This document shows, piece after piece, positions 13,214 to 24,841 of a stretch of 64,000 bases of DNA. Below the pieces are notes generated by a model that saw only the letters and a program-made list of their open reading frames with translations, was not told the DNA's origin and ran no database searches. The stretch's first letter is position 1; each line of letters begins with the position of its first letter. Source of the DNA: Neckera pumila (Eukaryota > Streptophyta > Bryopsida > Hypnales > Neckeraceae); assembly GCA_963969595.1 (NCBI GenBank), contig OZ018410.1, positions 22,740,913 to 22,804,912 on the forward strand, read 5' to 3'. A program made the position numbers and the translations under genes.

Positions 13214-14243
13214 CCTACAAGTTATTTTTTGAATTATTCAATATGCTCAGATTATCCAAAAAACAGGTCTCTTTATAATTTTCTCATTTCTAGTCCAAAT
13301 GGAATGAATAAAATCTTTTCATGTAGATAATAGTATTTTCTACGAGGAAAAAAATGTGAAAATTTAATTTTGAATTTCTGTAATTTTTTTGTGATGCCCA
13401 ACAACTTTCTTTTAAGTTTAGTATGTCATAACTTTTGCTCATGGATATTGATTGGAACAAATATAGTATTCTCCAAAAGCAAATATATTTTTCTATCTTT
13501 AAAACATGTTTTAGAAAATTAAGTCAAACACTAAGATCATAAGAACCTATCTAAACCTTGTTGTGTCTCTTGAAGGGACACTTGGTTCATGGAAATTAAC
13601 TTTAAAGATATTCCTATCAATAAAGTAACTACACCTGAAAATAATGTACCATTCATAAAAAGCGATCTCTATTTTTGAAGGAAAAATGAACATAGAAGAT
13701 ATCCAAAATAGTGCACATTACAAGGACAATTGTAAGGTGAAGTTAAGGCCCATTTCGAGTAGTGAGTAGCTCTATTAATAGCACTATAGAGGTGACAACC
13801 TCACAAGTGGTCCATTTTGGGTTTACTTTATGTTGATTTAACATTTTGTCTATGACATGTCATGATACTACAGAGTGTAATTTCTCCATGTGCATCAAAT
13901 GGATTTTGGCATCACCTACATGACACTTTTACCACCCTACACTTAGCATCTTTGAAAATTTGTAACTAATTCACACTGCATCCAAAAATTATGGAATCCC
14001 TTGCATTTTGATTCACAGTCCTTCATCTATATACAAAAATTGTTGTTCATTTTCTACAGCATAGTAGTCATGGTATAATTAAAGCTTAATTGTGCCATTT
14101 TAGGTCTATCGTTACCTTATCTGTAAGCACAATCATTTGGTTTGATGGGGGGATTGGAGGAAACAAAATTCCTCACCATTGGCATAGTATTGCCCTTGAA
14201 GTAAATGCCAGGACTTGGTCAAGATGTTAATTCTTGTAGGACG

Positions 14244-15164
14244 TTAACCCCTAAAATACCAAGGCAGTTTCTAGCTCCAAAACCACTGAAAACTGCCATT
14301 TCTGCTGCGATTACTCCCTAAACAAAAAAACACTTTTTGTTTAGAATCTAACCATAGGATCTTGAACTTCATTTGTCTTAGATCATGTGGTAAAATTTCA
14401 TGAAGTTTGACTGTACGGATTGGAAGATATTAGCATTTGAAGTTGGAAAAAGAAGTTTTTTGGAACTGCAACCTGTAATTTTAGATGCCTTTGACGGCCA
14501 TTTGTGGATTTTTTTTGCACTACACACCATAAAATTAAAATTTTTTGTGTTGCATATTTGTGTTGAGAGTTCGGGAAAAAAATTTTAGAATGTCAAAACT
14601 TGATTTTCACATATAAAAAAATTGTTAAGTAGAAGTAGGTCCAAAATTGAACAAAACTCTAAATCGTTAATAGCTCTTAGGTGGAATTAGAACACCATAA
14701 TCCCAATGGTGGGATTGTTCTTGCAAACAAACTTTACCTTGTCAAAAAAAAATTTGAATTTTTTTGAAAAATGCATTCAGAAATGAATTCTAAAAGTGTT
14801 TTTTTTGTAGACGCTTAGATTGCCCAAAAAACAAGATTGTCCATAACTTTCTCGTATTGAGTTCAAATAGAATGAATCAAAGCTTCAAATTTAGGAAAAA
14901 ACATGATCTTTGAAGAAAAAAATTTGAAAAAAAAATTCAATTTTTTAAAGTTTTTTTTTTCTGCCCGGCGACTTGCTTTTTGACTTTGGGTGGCATAACT
15001 TTTGCTCCTGGGCACCGATTGAAAAAAAGTTATATTTTAGAAAGCTAATGTGATTTCCTATCTTCAAAAAAAGTTTCAAAAAATTAGGTCAAAGTTTCAG
15101 GTTGCACGAGCCTGCCCAAAATCCCAAGTGTCCTCTGAGAGGACTTTGGTAGTTTAGGGGTTAA
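14244..15164. mobile_element. TTAA-ended TIR element, copy 2 (921 bp)
   Basis: Left end TTAACCCCTAAAATACCAAG; right end, read on the other strand, TTAACCCCTAAACTACCAAA. It contains a stretch near 14390-14450 whose reverse complement recurs at about 33355-33430. The single short open frame inside shows no domain. Confidence 0.8.
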
Positions 15165-15349
15165 TTTGTGCCATCCTTTATATGCCCTACGGGCTGAATT
15201 TACTCCGGAGAGAACAATGGAATCTTTTATTTGCCACAAACTTTTTTTTTGCAAAATCTAAATTCATATTTGCAATCAGAGGCCCCAAATTAGCTAGGGG
15301 GGTTGGTAAATATTCCTAGACACCGTTCAAATCTCTAGAAGAAAACTGT

Positions 15350-15550
15350 GTTGTACTTGTCAAAAACTATGTTGTACTTGTCAAAAACTACGTTGTACTT
15401 GTCAAAAACTATGTTGTACTCAACAGAAAAGTATGGAATTGATTTTGTTGAGTTTCCCTTTGTAATGCAAAATTTTGCATTCTAACTTTTTTGTTGAGTG
15501 CAACGCAATTTTTGTCAAGTAAAACGTAGTTTTTGACAAGTAAAATGCAA
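15350..15550. repeat. 21-bp tandem repeat embedded in a foldback
   Basis: Four copies of GTTGTACTTGTCAAAAACTAT-like units (period 21 bp) at about 15350-15420 are followed at 15487-15550 by complementary sequence (TTGTCAAGTAAAACGTAGTT and GACAAGTAAAA). The GTTGTACTCAACA segment at 15413 also pairs with TGTTGAGTGCAAC near 15491, so the whole block can fold back. Confidence 0.8.
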
Positions 15551-16156
15551 TTTTCTTAAGTTTTATTTTTTTTACTTTAATCTTTGAGAATCCTGACTTT
15601 ACCCTGCTGGCCCACAAAGGATGGCACGATTTAAAGTGTTTCTTATTTCTCCAAAAAACTGCAAAGATACCTCCACGTGTCAGTCTCTTCTGACCTACCT
15701 ACCTCACTACCTTCCAGATATACCTACCTTTCAAATTTCAAGGAAAGCTCCCGACATTGAGTCCATTTTCTTCAATGTTCAACTATACCGGCCTCTCTTC
15801 TTACTTGCCTTGCCCTCGCAAATTTGGTCGCAATTCATCAATTGCACGCGGAGGGCAAGGAAGTAGTGCACCAGAGAGGACCCAGGAGCTATAATTTCTG
15901 CGTCGCAATTGTTTTTTGGGCGATTTTTTTGGTTTTTTTCTTATATGTTTGTGTATTTTGAACTTTACGAAACCCTAGTGAGCTCTGGTCTGGAAGTGAG
16001 GGATTGGAACGCTTCGTTCCTCAGGAATTCCGCCTCATATTCGGAGTTTCCTTCAATTGGATTGTTTTTGTATTGATTGAATCGGGAGTGAGGGCTTGCG
16101 GGAGTTGGAGTAGTCGTTGTTTTCTATAGAATTGGGGTTGTGGGGTTATTAGAGCG

Positions 16157-18187
16157 ATGGCGGATTCGTGGATGAAGGAGTTTCAGGAGGCCGCCCGTGT
16201 GGCGGAAGAAATCCAAGGTCGGATTGCGGAGAAGAATGAGTTGCCTCCTCACTCGAGCGAGGGCACGCGAATTGTGTCGGTCACGCGGCGGAAACTGGCG
16301 GTGCTGAATAACAAGCTGGATCGCCTCGAATCTCTGATTCAGAGTGCGCCTTTAAAGGGGAACTTGTGAGTCGCTAGCTTCTCTTGACAGGATTTTTGTA
16401 TACTTGTCAGCTTTTGCTTGATCGCGTGCGAGTTTATGTGGAATGGTGTACTGGATTAGTGTTATTTCCGTATGTGTTAATATTGCAAGTGTTTCGAAAA
16501 ATCCTACTCCCCATTTAAATGGATTGTATAAATACACCACGAAGCGTAAAGTGTTTAAGATTTAACAATCTTCTTCATACTGGCTCTTCCCTCTTCATTA
16601 CGTTGTCCTTCGTAAGTCTTAAAATTGAAAATAATAGTTCATTCATTTCCTTGTTAGCTTGTAATATTGTATATCACTCGTTGTTTTGATGTGACCCAAT
16701 GAACCGTAACCTTGTGAAGGTTAATTTTCTCTGAACCTATTATGTAAGGGTTAGCTTTGTAAGTGTTAGTTTCTTATCTACTCCGAAGTGTACTTACAGA
16801 GGGCGGATTGTACATCGTCTCTGTCCCGCTGTTTGTCTGATCGCTCGTCGATGAACGTGCTTGATTTGGTTGAAAAGAGAGGTGTTAATGGTTGTGGAAC
16901 TTCGCAAATGCAGCACAGGGCATTGGAGTCTTGTACTTGTGAATTGGTTCCACCTTTGGGAGTGTTGCGAACCAGGTTTACCCTACCTTGTGCTTTGTTA
17001 CTGAAAGCTGTCTTATGTTGGGTCTAGGAATGAGAAGGAGATGTATCGGCGACAGAATATGCTTATGGATTTCCGTTACAAGTCTAAGCAGATGGCTGCA
17101 TCTCTTGCCTCCGCACAAGCCAACAGGTTAATTTTCTTCCCTCTTTGGTGATAAGTTTTTCACATGTTTGCGTTTTAATTATCTAGAGGACGAAATTAAA
17201 TAGTGTGGGAATACTTTTGTCATTTTGGTCCATGTCCTAGATCGAATCTGTGGTTGATTCGTGTTTTCATTCTTCTTGCAGTTTTGTTTTCAATAATAGT
17301 TTTCGAGTATTGCAGGGAAAGTTTGATGGAAAGTGGAATTGCACCAGTGGAGACCAGTCGAACCGAGGGTGTGGATAACAGTGGACTTGTGAATTTACAA
17401 AGGCAAATAATGAAAGGTAATGAAAAAACTAGTGATGCATTCTTTTCATAAGCGCAATGTTTCATGTTTCTCTTGCTCTCTCCAGATGCTGGCGGGTTTG
17501 TACTCGGTGCTAGTTCTGTCTGCTGGAGCTTACATTATCTCACGTGATGCAGAGCAAGACGAGGATCTGGAGGGTCTTGAAAAAACAGTTCATAGTACTA
17601 AACATATTGCCCTTGCTGTTAACGAGGAGCTGGACCTCCACACCCGCTTGCTGGTAAGTTGTTATAACCATACTCGTGCTGTAGTCACTTTACTTTTCTG
17701 CTTTAACAGTTGGATTTGTGTATGCTTACGCATGTTCATTTGATTCCTGCAGGATGACATGAACCAAAGTGCAGATGTAACGAATAACAAGCTCTTGGTA
17801 AGTTCCAACCTCCTTGGTCTCGAATATCCTTGGTTGCTTAGAGTTGATGAGTCCATCTGGTGTTTCTAGCTTCTGTTGCAGCAGCCCTTCTATCTCTCAT
17901 GTGACCTCTGCAAGCGTCCGTGTCCTTCCTCTTCACTTCGTAGAATCTGTTTGGTTTGTATATATGTTATCGTGCCTATTTCAAGTCAGTTTCTACTACC
18001 TTCTTTGTATCACTACAGATGCAAAGAGAATTGCAGCTCACTTCCGCTCATGTCTGACCTGCAGGCGGCGCAGAAGAGACTTGGGTTTCTGAACAAGAAC
18101 CTAGGCCAGGGGTGGTCATTGATGACGATGATCTTTTTGATGATTGTGGTCGTGGTCTTGGTTTTATTCCTGTTCAAACTCTTGTAG
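16157..18187 (+). CDS. SYP5: Qc-SNARE of the SYP5 (SYP51/SYP52) type, with His in place of the zero-layer Gln
   Basis: Six exons: 16157-16365, 17028-17126, 17316-17416, 17553-17653, 17753-17797 and 18065-18187 (stop TAG), phases consistent, 225 residues (Arabidopsis SYP51/52 are about 230). SYP5 proteins are tail-anchored Qc-SNAREs of the trans-Golgi, prevacuolar and vacuolar membranes. The N-terminal part (MADSWMKEFQEAARVAEEI) matches the family; a SNARE motif spans about residues 126-200 and the end is a single membrane anchor (FLMIVVVVLVLFLFKLL). In SYP51 and syntaxin 6 the ionic zero-layer residue is Gln in ELDLQTRL / ELEEQAVML; here it is His166 (ELDLHTRL, codon CAC 17639-17641). The start is the first ATG in frame in a good context. 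A last exon beginning at 18019 breaks the frame, so 18065 was chosen. A broken copy lies at 38633-39276. Confidence 0.93.
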
Positions 18188-19257
18188 TGTTTAGATAATG
18201 GTTGGCATCAAGTGTTTTGTATACGATCACACAAGCACGTTTTAATTTGTGGATCGTCTTGAAGGTTGTGATGACAGGAAGTGCTTTAGGGACAAGGTGT
18301 AACTTATTTGCTGCGGTGCAAGTAATTGCTCCTAGTAGCGTATGGAAACCTTTTAGTTGCCAATGTGCACAAACATGTAAATAATTGTTGTAGGGGCGCC
18401 CCTACTTTCAGATTGCAAGTAGGTGGTGCCCCCTTGGGTGTATTTTGTGAATCAGAACTGCACCTGGTTTGTACTTTCATCCTGTGACCGCAGAAGCAAA
18501 GGAGTCGTGTTATTGCCATCGATCAGAAGGCCATTCCCCAGAAAACTTTAGTTGTTTCTGGCTTCCAAAACTGGACCAGCCCTAAGTAAATAGAAACAGA
18601 AACATGAGCGACTCCATATTTCTGACACTCGGACTCTTTGTAATCACACTTACTGGAGACCCCAAAGTGATCTGCAATTCTGCATTCCAGGAGGCATGTT
18701 GACATTACACTGAAAGCAGAAAATAGTTACATTTGCGTAGTCAAAGAGACATATCTGTCCAAAGCTTCCCCCGATTCAGGCTCACCTGGTCGAATATTTT
18801 ACGTCCCCTGCACTTGAGCTTTTGTGCAACTGATCGTTTCTAAGTAAGGCCCAATACCTGCTTTTAAGTTGAAGCGAAGGAGACGTGTTATTGCCATCGA
18901 TCAGAAGATATACACCTTTAAGATGAAGGTAATTGCCGGAGGAAATCATAGAAAAATTCTCTAAGTATGAGAACTAGTGAAAAGTGTCAAATCTCAAGAA
19001 AATAGTTATTTTTATATTTTATTTGAAAAAAGAAGGAAAAAAATTAAATAAATAAATAAATATTTGGCCATTTGTAACAACTCCATGGAGATGGTCATTC
19101 AACAAGAGAACCACCAAAGTAACAGTTTTTATGTTTTGATTTGCAAGCAAAAAGAAGCTTACTTTGTAGACTTTCACATAGCATACAGTTAATTATTTTA
19201 GAATTCCTTCAATGAGTAGCTACAAGTCTACTAGAAGATTATCCTCTCTAATGAAAT
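18188..19257. other. SYP5 3' flank, duplicated at 39277-39815, then a short unrelated AT-rich stretch
   Basis: From the stop codon to about 18845 this aligns with 39277-39812 (shared landmarks: GGGGCGCCCCTAC, GTGTTATTGCCATCGATCAG, TTACATTTGCGTAGTCAAAG). The right copy lacks about 125 bp (18540-18655), with the break at a short CCCCA repeat. A second partial copy of the ATCGATCAG stretch lies at 18865-18905. From about 18930 to 19257 the sequence is AT-rich and unrelated to the intact ATPase gene; it replaces about 5.7 kb present in the right block. Confidence 0.8.
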
Positions 19258-19347
19258 TTACATTTCGCCCTACCCCTTCCAACAGGCTCCTTACGAAACT
19301 GGAGTGACAAGAGAGTTAGAAATTTCATGGAGGGTCAGAAAACAAAC

Positions 19348-20113
19348 CTGTACAAAAGCAGGTCGATACACAACTTGAGCTCTGTTCTGCATCACTGAAA
19401 CTGTGGCTTCCTCTATGCCAGGCAACCTTTTCACAGCTTTTTCAATCGAGCCTGCACATGCTGCGCACTCCATCCCTGTAACCTGCAAATGCCAAAACCG
19501 TTACAGCAAACGTGAGTACATCTCATCATTAGCCAAGCCATCTACAGTAGTCACCCTGGATAGCACGCCAATCGAGTTTATCTCTCAACAAAGGCACCAA
19601 CCAGCCCCTGAAAATTTGCTTTCATGGTGAAGCTGCAACGCTTCCATTACTTCCACAAATTAGCAGAGTTAATGAGTCATGAATTTCAAGACGGGGGGCA
19701 CCCCTGAAGATGGGAGGCATTGTTGCAAAGACAATGCAGAGTTGATTTTTGGTACTGCAGTTTTGCTGAACAGCATTAGTTTTTTCTGTCTCCTCTCGAT
19801 CAGAGGTAACTGAAAAACGTCCAAACAAATGTTCAAATTGAGGCAGAGCTAGAACATTCTCGAACGCCGTTTGCAATTCTAATGGGAGTCACAAAGTGTA
19901 CATAGGGGCTTGCTGGATTCGTACCTTGAAGTTTGCTTTGCGAATTTCGGAGACGTCAATCTCGCCGTGCATGGGCGACGGCGGGTAGCGCGGCATCGAA
20001 GGATACCTGGACGATGATGACAAATTCCGCTCCAAAACATTCTTCGTCTTCTTTCCTCGCCTCTCTCTCGATCCCAGTCGAGGCGCAATCACCACTTTCA
20101 GCAGCGACTCCAT
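19348..20113 (-). pseudogene. HMA5-like remnant: first two coding exons only
   Basis: Two exons on the minus strand match the first two exons of the intact ATPase: 20113-19925 (63 residues, MESLLKVV...) and 19482-19348 (45 residues with the GMECAAC metal site). They are 189 and 135 bp in both genes; by eye the only difference in 324 bp is one silent base (near 20031). Splice sites are intact. After exon 2 no third exon follows: homology stops near 19258 and the frame would read 18 residues into the intron and stop, giving a 126-residue, single-HMA-domain protein if spliced and polyadenylated there. The catalytic body, six other exons, is absent, so it is a truncated pseudogene by default. The upstream homology ends by about 20150, so its promoter may differ. 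The alternative is a small copper-binding protein. Confidence 0.88.
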
Positions 20114-20981
20114 CGCTCCACAAAACACGTACCCAGTTTCTCTTACTGTAACGTGCTGACTCGTATCACCCGGGACTAGCTAGGAGAGTTGAGAAATGTT
20201 CTGGGTGTAAGTTAGTGATTGATCAGTCTTTCCTTGGCTGCAGCACAACTTGAAGTGCTAGTTTATATAGTAAATGGTACCATCCACTCTTTTGCAGACT
20301 ACGTGCATCCCTGAGGGATGTCGTCATGAACTCTCGGATCATTGCTCATGAGATGTGCCTAGCATTGCTCATGAGATGTGCTTGCTGAAAGTTTGGAACA
20401 TAATCAACTTCATGAATTTCTGAGATTTGATACGTGAGTCGAGCTTTTATTTGAGTGAATCTGCTTTCACTGTAGACTGAGGTTGATTCGTCTTCTAGTA
20501 GAACAATAGCGATGTCGTGTGACTCCTCGTTAGAGGAAATCTGGACCCTGCATGCAGAGGGACGTTTGACTTTGGCGGATGTGCAACCACAAAAAATAAT
20601 TTTCCAAAAAATAATTTTTTTAATCGGAAGTCTGATGGGGCATACTTGTTGACTGCTCACCTCACAGATTCCTGAGTGCTTTCTGGGCTGATTTCTTCTC
20701 TTAATGCACATTGTCATAAATGCTCAGAGGTTCTCCCATACACTGAAATTTTTTGTAACGTTTAAATTTGCAACTGAGTTTGTTGACATGGTCAGCCTTG
20801 CAACAACAAGGACATTAGAGAACAAATCAGCCCTTAGGAGGGTCGTTCCAAATTGACATGCCATGCTATTTCAAGCATGGCCTGTCAACTTGGAAAAGTG
20901 TCCTTGGTGAGCAGTTAGAGTGTATGACTGCTCACCGGAACAATCATATTTTGCAGATTTTTTAAAATTTTTTTTTTAAGA

Positions 20982-21026
20982 TTATTTTTTTTTTTGTTTT
21001 TGTTTTTGTTTTTGTTTTTGTTTTCA
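20982..21026. repeat. (TTTTTG)n microsatellite
   Basis: Five or more TTTTTG/TTTTTGT units follow a T-rich tract. Confidence 0.85.
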
Positions 21027-21729
21027 GTTTTTTATTCAAAAATCTGGGTTCATGCGCCACTGTCACAATAGTTTCAGCTGCGCTAAAATAGAGGAAATAA
21101 TATTTTTTCAACCCCTTAAAACTACATTTTAGGGTACTAAAGGGATCTGTAGAGCAACTCAACAACCCTCCGGAGGGCTGATTTTTTCTCTATTGATGAC
21201 CAAGTCAGCAACAAGGTAAAGGGTTGTTTACATGGAGGCCCAATCTAGAGCTTCAGCTTGGTCTTTGGTGGTTCCCATGGTGGGAGTTGGTCTCTGGAAC
21301 CTAATATGGAAATCAGATCCTTCCCATGTTTCTCTATCTTTGAAAAAGGAATTTCAAGCCCGCTCTCTTCTCCATCAATCCAATCTTTTATTTAAATTCA
21401 TAATTATCTGTCATTTCGTCGGCTGCATCACTAAAATCCAAGCTATAGTGTTTTATTTTTGGACTTGTTCACTTGTTTTTCTCCAGAACTTTCCTTCTCT
21501 ACATTAAATCACATCTAAATTAAAGTATAAATTGAAAAGGAAATCTAAGCTATAGATGAACATCCAAAAGTAGGAAGAGCCGGGGGCCCGATCTGGAAAT
21601 CAGGTCACCCCAACCTCCAAATCGGGTCTAGTCTTCCATACGAACAGCCTCTAAGAGGTGCTAATTTTGTGCATGCCCCTATAATTATACCATAAAGTGC
21701 TACTATAGAAATGTAAAATAGTCCATATA

Positions 21730-22806
21730 GCGAATTTCATTATAATGGCGCCATTCCAAAACTTTGGCACTTTTACAATTCAAAATGGCCATTCTAAAAT
21801 CTATGCATGTCCAAGATGGTCAAAATGGCATGTTATCAAAATGGCACACGAAATACTGTCATTTTAACCCCTAAACACCCAAACACCATTTTTTGGCAAC
21901 ATAGCGATTTTGGGCAGCTCACTATGAATGGAGTTTTTATTTTTATTTTTTGAAATTTTCACACCACATTTTTCCAAAGAGTAGCTTTATGGCCCAACAA
22001 TTTTCATAACTTTAGATTACAAGGTTAAAAGTTATTGTATGATATGTGATTTTTAGTGCACGGCGGGCAGCTCAAAAAATTCTTAAAAAATCACTTTTAA
22101 AAAAAATAAAAATCTGAAATTGGTTCTTTAGATTTATATGTACATAAAAAGCTTAGAATCATTCCATTTTGATTTATGAGATGAAAATTAAGAAGTGTTC
22201 TAATTTGCGGGCAGTTATGGATTTCCTACTCTAAAATAAACTTTGAGGTCCTTTATTTAACTCAATTTTCAATATTTTTGAAAAAAAAATAAAAGTATTG
22301 GGTATAGATTGTTTATTACAACATTATAACCATTGCAATTGGCATTTTTCAATTCAATGATTAAATTATTAACAATTTAGTGTTTTGAATCATTCTCTAC
22401 TTCTTTCTACTTACTATTTTTTTTCCTATATATTGTGCAATTTCAAATGATCTGAATTTTTTCAAAAATATAGCCAACTTGATTCCAAAAATGAATCCAA
22501 AGAGTAACCACCATTTTGGACATTTTTTCATAAAAATGTGACCTTGTGAAGTGCAGCTGCCCGGATTTTTGTAGGGACAAAAAAAGAATTTTTCTCAATT
22601 CAAACAGTAATATCTTGCAATTTGCACAGTGGAAAATTCTGAAATTTTTTCTACATCTTCTCAAACCAGTGCACTACAAGATATTATGATTACATATGTC
22701 CAAAAATGTTTTTTTTTTTAAATTTGGTATTTATATTAGAAATGGCAGTTTTGGAGTGTTTTTGGTGAAAACATAGTCAAATACATTTAGGGATTAATTA
22801 AATTCT
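21730..22806. mobile_element. Family B TIR element (GGCCAATTTCATT ends), split by a TTAA element
   Basis: The left end (GCGAATTTCATTATAATGGC) and the GTCATTTTAA reached at 21867 match the ends of the intact family copy at 62843-63142, whose right end reads GCCATTTTAATGAAATTGGC. Here the sequence breaks at the TTAA within that right end, a 934-bp element follows, and then TTAATTAAATTCTCC resumes (22794-22806), matching the expected remainder TTAATGAAATTGGCC at 11 of 15 positions. Confidence 0.75.
21864..22797. mobile_element. TTAA-ended TIR element, copy 3 (934 bp), nested in family B element
   Basis: Ends TTAACCCCTAAACACCCAAA and, on the other strand, TTAATCCCTAAATG. Its left half (GGCAACATAGCGATTTTGGG and onward) is related to the arms of the neighbouring foldback at 22838-23583. 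It is flanked by TTAA on both sides inside a family B element, which shows it is an insertion. Confidence 0.82.
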
Positions 22807-22837
22807 CCATCCCACGTAGAGATGTAGACTATTGACG

Positions 22838-23583
22838 TTAACCTCTAAAGGACCAAGCTGCATTTTTTTGGCAATATAGCAATTTTGGGCAGCTTAATAC
22901 GGATGGAGTTTTTATTTTTTTTCTTTGAAAACTTTACACAACATATGCCTGAGGAATAGCTTTAAGATCCAACAATTTTTATAACTATTCACTACATAGT
23001 TAAAAAGTTATTGCATGATATGTGATTTTCTTTGAACTTTGGGTAGCCCGAGCAACTCAAATTTTTTCTTTAAAATGACTTTTAAAAAAAATAAAAATCT
23101 GAACTTGGTTCTTTAGATTTATATATGGTTCTTTAAATTTGAACTTGGTTCTTTAAATTTGAACTTGGTTCTTTAAATTTGAACTTGGTTCTTTAGGTAT
23201 GGAGTCTTTGAAAACCATAACTACCCTCAAACTTAAACTATTCCTAACTTTTGACTCATAGATTGAAATTGAATGATTCAAAGTTTTTCATGTATATATA
23301 AATCTAAAGAACCAAGTTCAAGTTTTTATTATTTTTTAAAAGTCATTTTTAAAGAAATTTTTTGAGTTGCTCGGGCTGTCCAAAGTTCAAAAAAAATCAC
23401 ACATCATGCAATAACTTTTTAACTATGTAGTCAATAGTTACAAAAATTGTTGGGCTTTAAAGCTACTCCTCGGGCACATGTTGTGAAAAATCTTCAAAGA
23501 CAAAATATAAAAACTCCATCCGTAGTAAGCTGCCCAAAATCGCTATGTTGCCAAAAAACGCAGCTTGGTCCTTTAGGGGTTAA
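22838..23583. mobile_element. TTAA-ended foldback element, copy 4 (746 bp)
   Basis: Two arms of about 270-330 bp are near-perfect reverse complements. The left arm runs TTAACCTCTAAAGGACCAAG ... GGCAATATAGC ... AACTTGGTTCTTTAGATTTA; the right arm carries the same sequence reversed and ends CTTGGTCCTTTAGGGGTTAA. The centre contains a 20-bp tandem repeat (23101-23195). A transcript of either strand would form one long hairpin. Confidence 0.9.
23101..23195. repeat. 20-bp tandem repeat in the foldback centre
   Basis: Five units of GAACTTGGTTCTTTAAATTT, the second degenerate (ATATATGGTT...). The unit is the inner end of the left arm copied several times, so it probably arose by slippage there. Confidence 0.9.
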
Positions 23584-24841
23584 TTGGTGTTGGGCTTTTT
23601 AGAAGTTGAAGATGGTCAATTTTTGGACCATTCTAAGAGAAAATATGAGTGCAATGATAACAATGATGAAGTTTTCATGATTCTTTTATTTTAAAGTAAA
23701 ATATTGTTAGGGCTTGTAAGCTTGTTCAACAACCACCTGAATTCTAATTTTGAAATCTCTTACCACCATTTATGGTATACACATGGTTTAAAATTATGAA
23801 TGAAGAAGTGTCATTTATCATTTATCATAGCATGGCAGCCAGTTGTGATCAGTTAGGTAGGTGGCTTAATGTAATTGATGAATCCAAATCATGGTATTAA
23901 TATTGACATGATGTAGTTTAGGGTTTAGAATACTTTAAATCTTTAACAAACTCAACCCATGCTTTCAACAAATTTATGAATAGCAAGGGATAGTTGCAAG
24001 AAACACTTGCCAATTTGGGCTTAAAATAGCCTCAATACTGGAGTATTGAGATTTTTGGAATAAAATTTTAAAAGTGAAATAAAATATGAATAATTTGTAA
24101 AGCATTCAAAATAGAATGTATATGAAATTTCAGACTTAGAAGATTTACTTCTAAAAGTTATGCACATTCAAAGAGTGATGGAAAATGCCAAAAAAATAGA
24201 CACTTTAGGATTTGATTTTTACAAAATACTAAAAAAGTCAAAAAAATTTAAAAGAAAATCCTTTTTTTTTTTTCACTTAAAGGGACTTCTCTTCAACCAT
24301 TTGTAACTTTGAGAAAAAATTGTATTCTCTTCATGTGTGCAAATATAGTGAACTTTGAGCACATGTGGAAGGTGAATACTTTATTATTTTTGGAAAATCT
24401 CTTTGTAGGCTTGTGTAACTTCAATAGAATTCCTTGTTTTTCAATTTTCACCTTCAAATTTTCATTTTTGAGTTGAAAATATAGTACTAAATAACCCCTA
24501 AATGGCCAAGGTAGACATCCAATTGGGTGCAATTTAAAAATAATAAACTAATTTTAAAAAATTATACAATGTCTGAATCTACTACATGTACCTTCCATTC
24601 AAATTTAATAAAAAAACGGATTTAGGTTGCAAAAGGTATGAACAAAAAAACACCCGTCCAAGGTCAATGGGACACCCAAAAGGACAAGTGTATCTTGCAA
24701 CGACCCCAAGGCACTTACTTTCAAATCTTTTAATTTAGACTTAGAGTGCCTGACATTTTACAAGCACAGAGCCATTTTGCTATCATTAATGATAGGGATT
24801 TCAGATGTAAATTGTAAATGTGTCCTATACAACTATAACAT

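Larger units (their letters stand above)
10736..15870. other. AT-rich intergenic region with simple repeats and MITEs, no gene recognised
   Basis: Besides the elements listed separately, it holds a triple copy of ATGGTTATGGGTACA-like units (about 11650-11695), the AATAC-rich tract, poly-G/poly-T runs and two transposon-like elements. Open frames here are short and low-complexity. The bases from about 15880 to 16156 are probably promoter and 5' UTR of the SYP5 gene. Confidence 0.6.

Noticed and set aside
18019..18064. Alternative 5' extension of the last SYP5 exon
   Set aside because: Starting after the acceptor at 18018 would add one base and break the phase with exon 5; starting at 18065 restores a gapless family alignment (KLL-AAQKRLGFLNKN).
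20346..20717. Minus-strand open frame of 123 codons beside the HMA5 remnant
   Set aside because: No similarity to any domain I know, no splice partners and no counterpart next to the intact ATPase gene.
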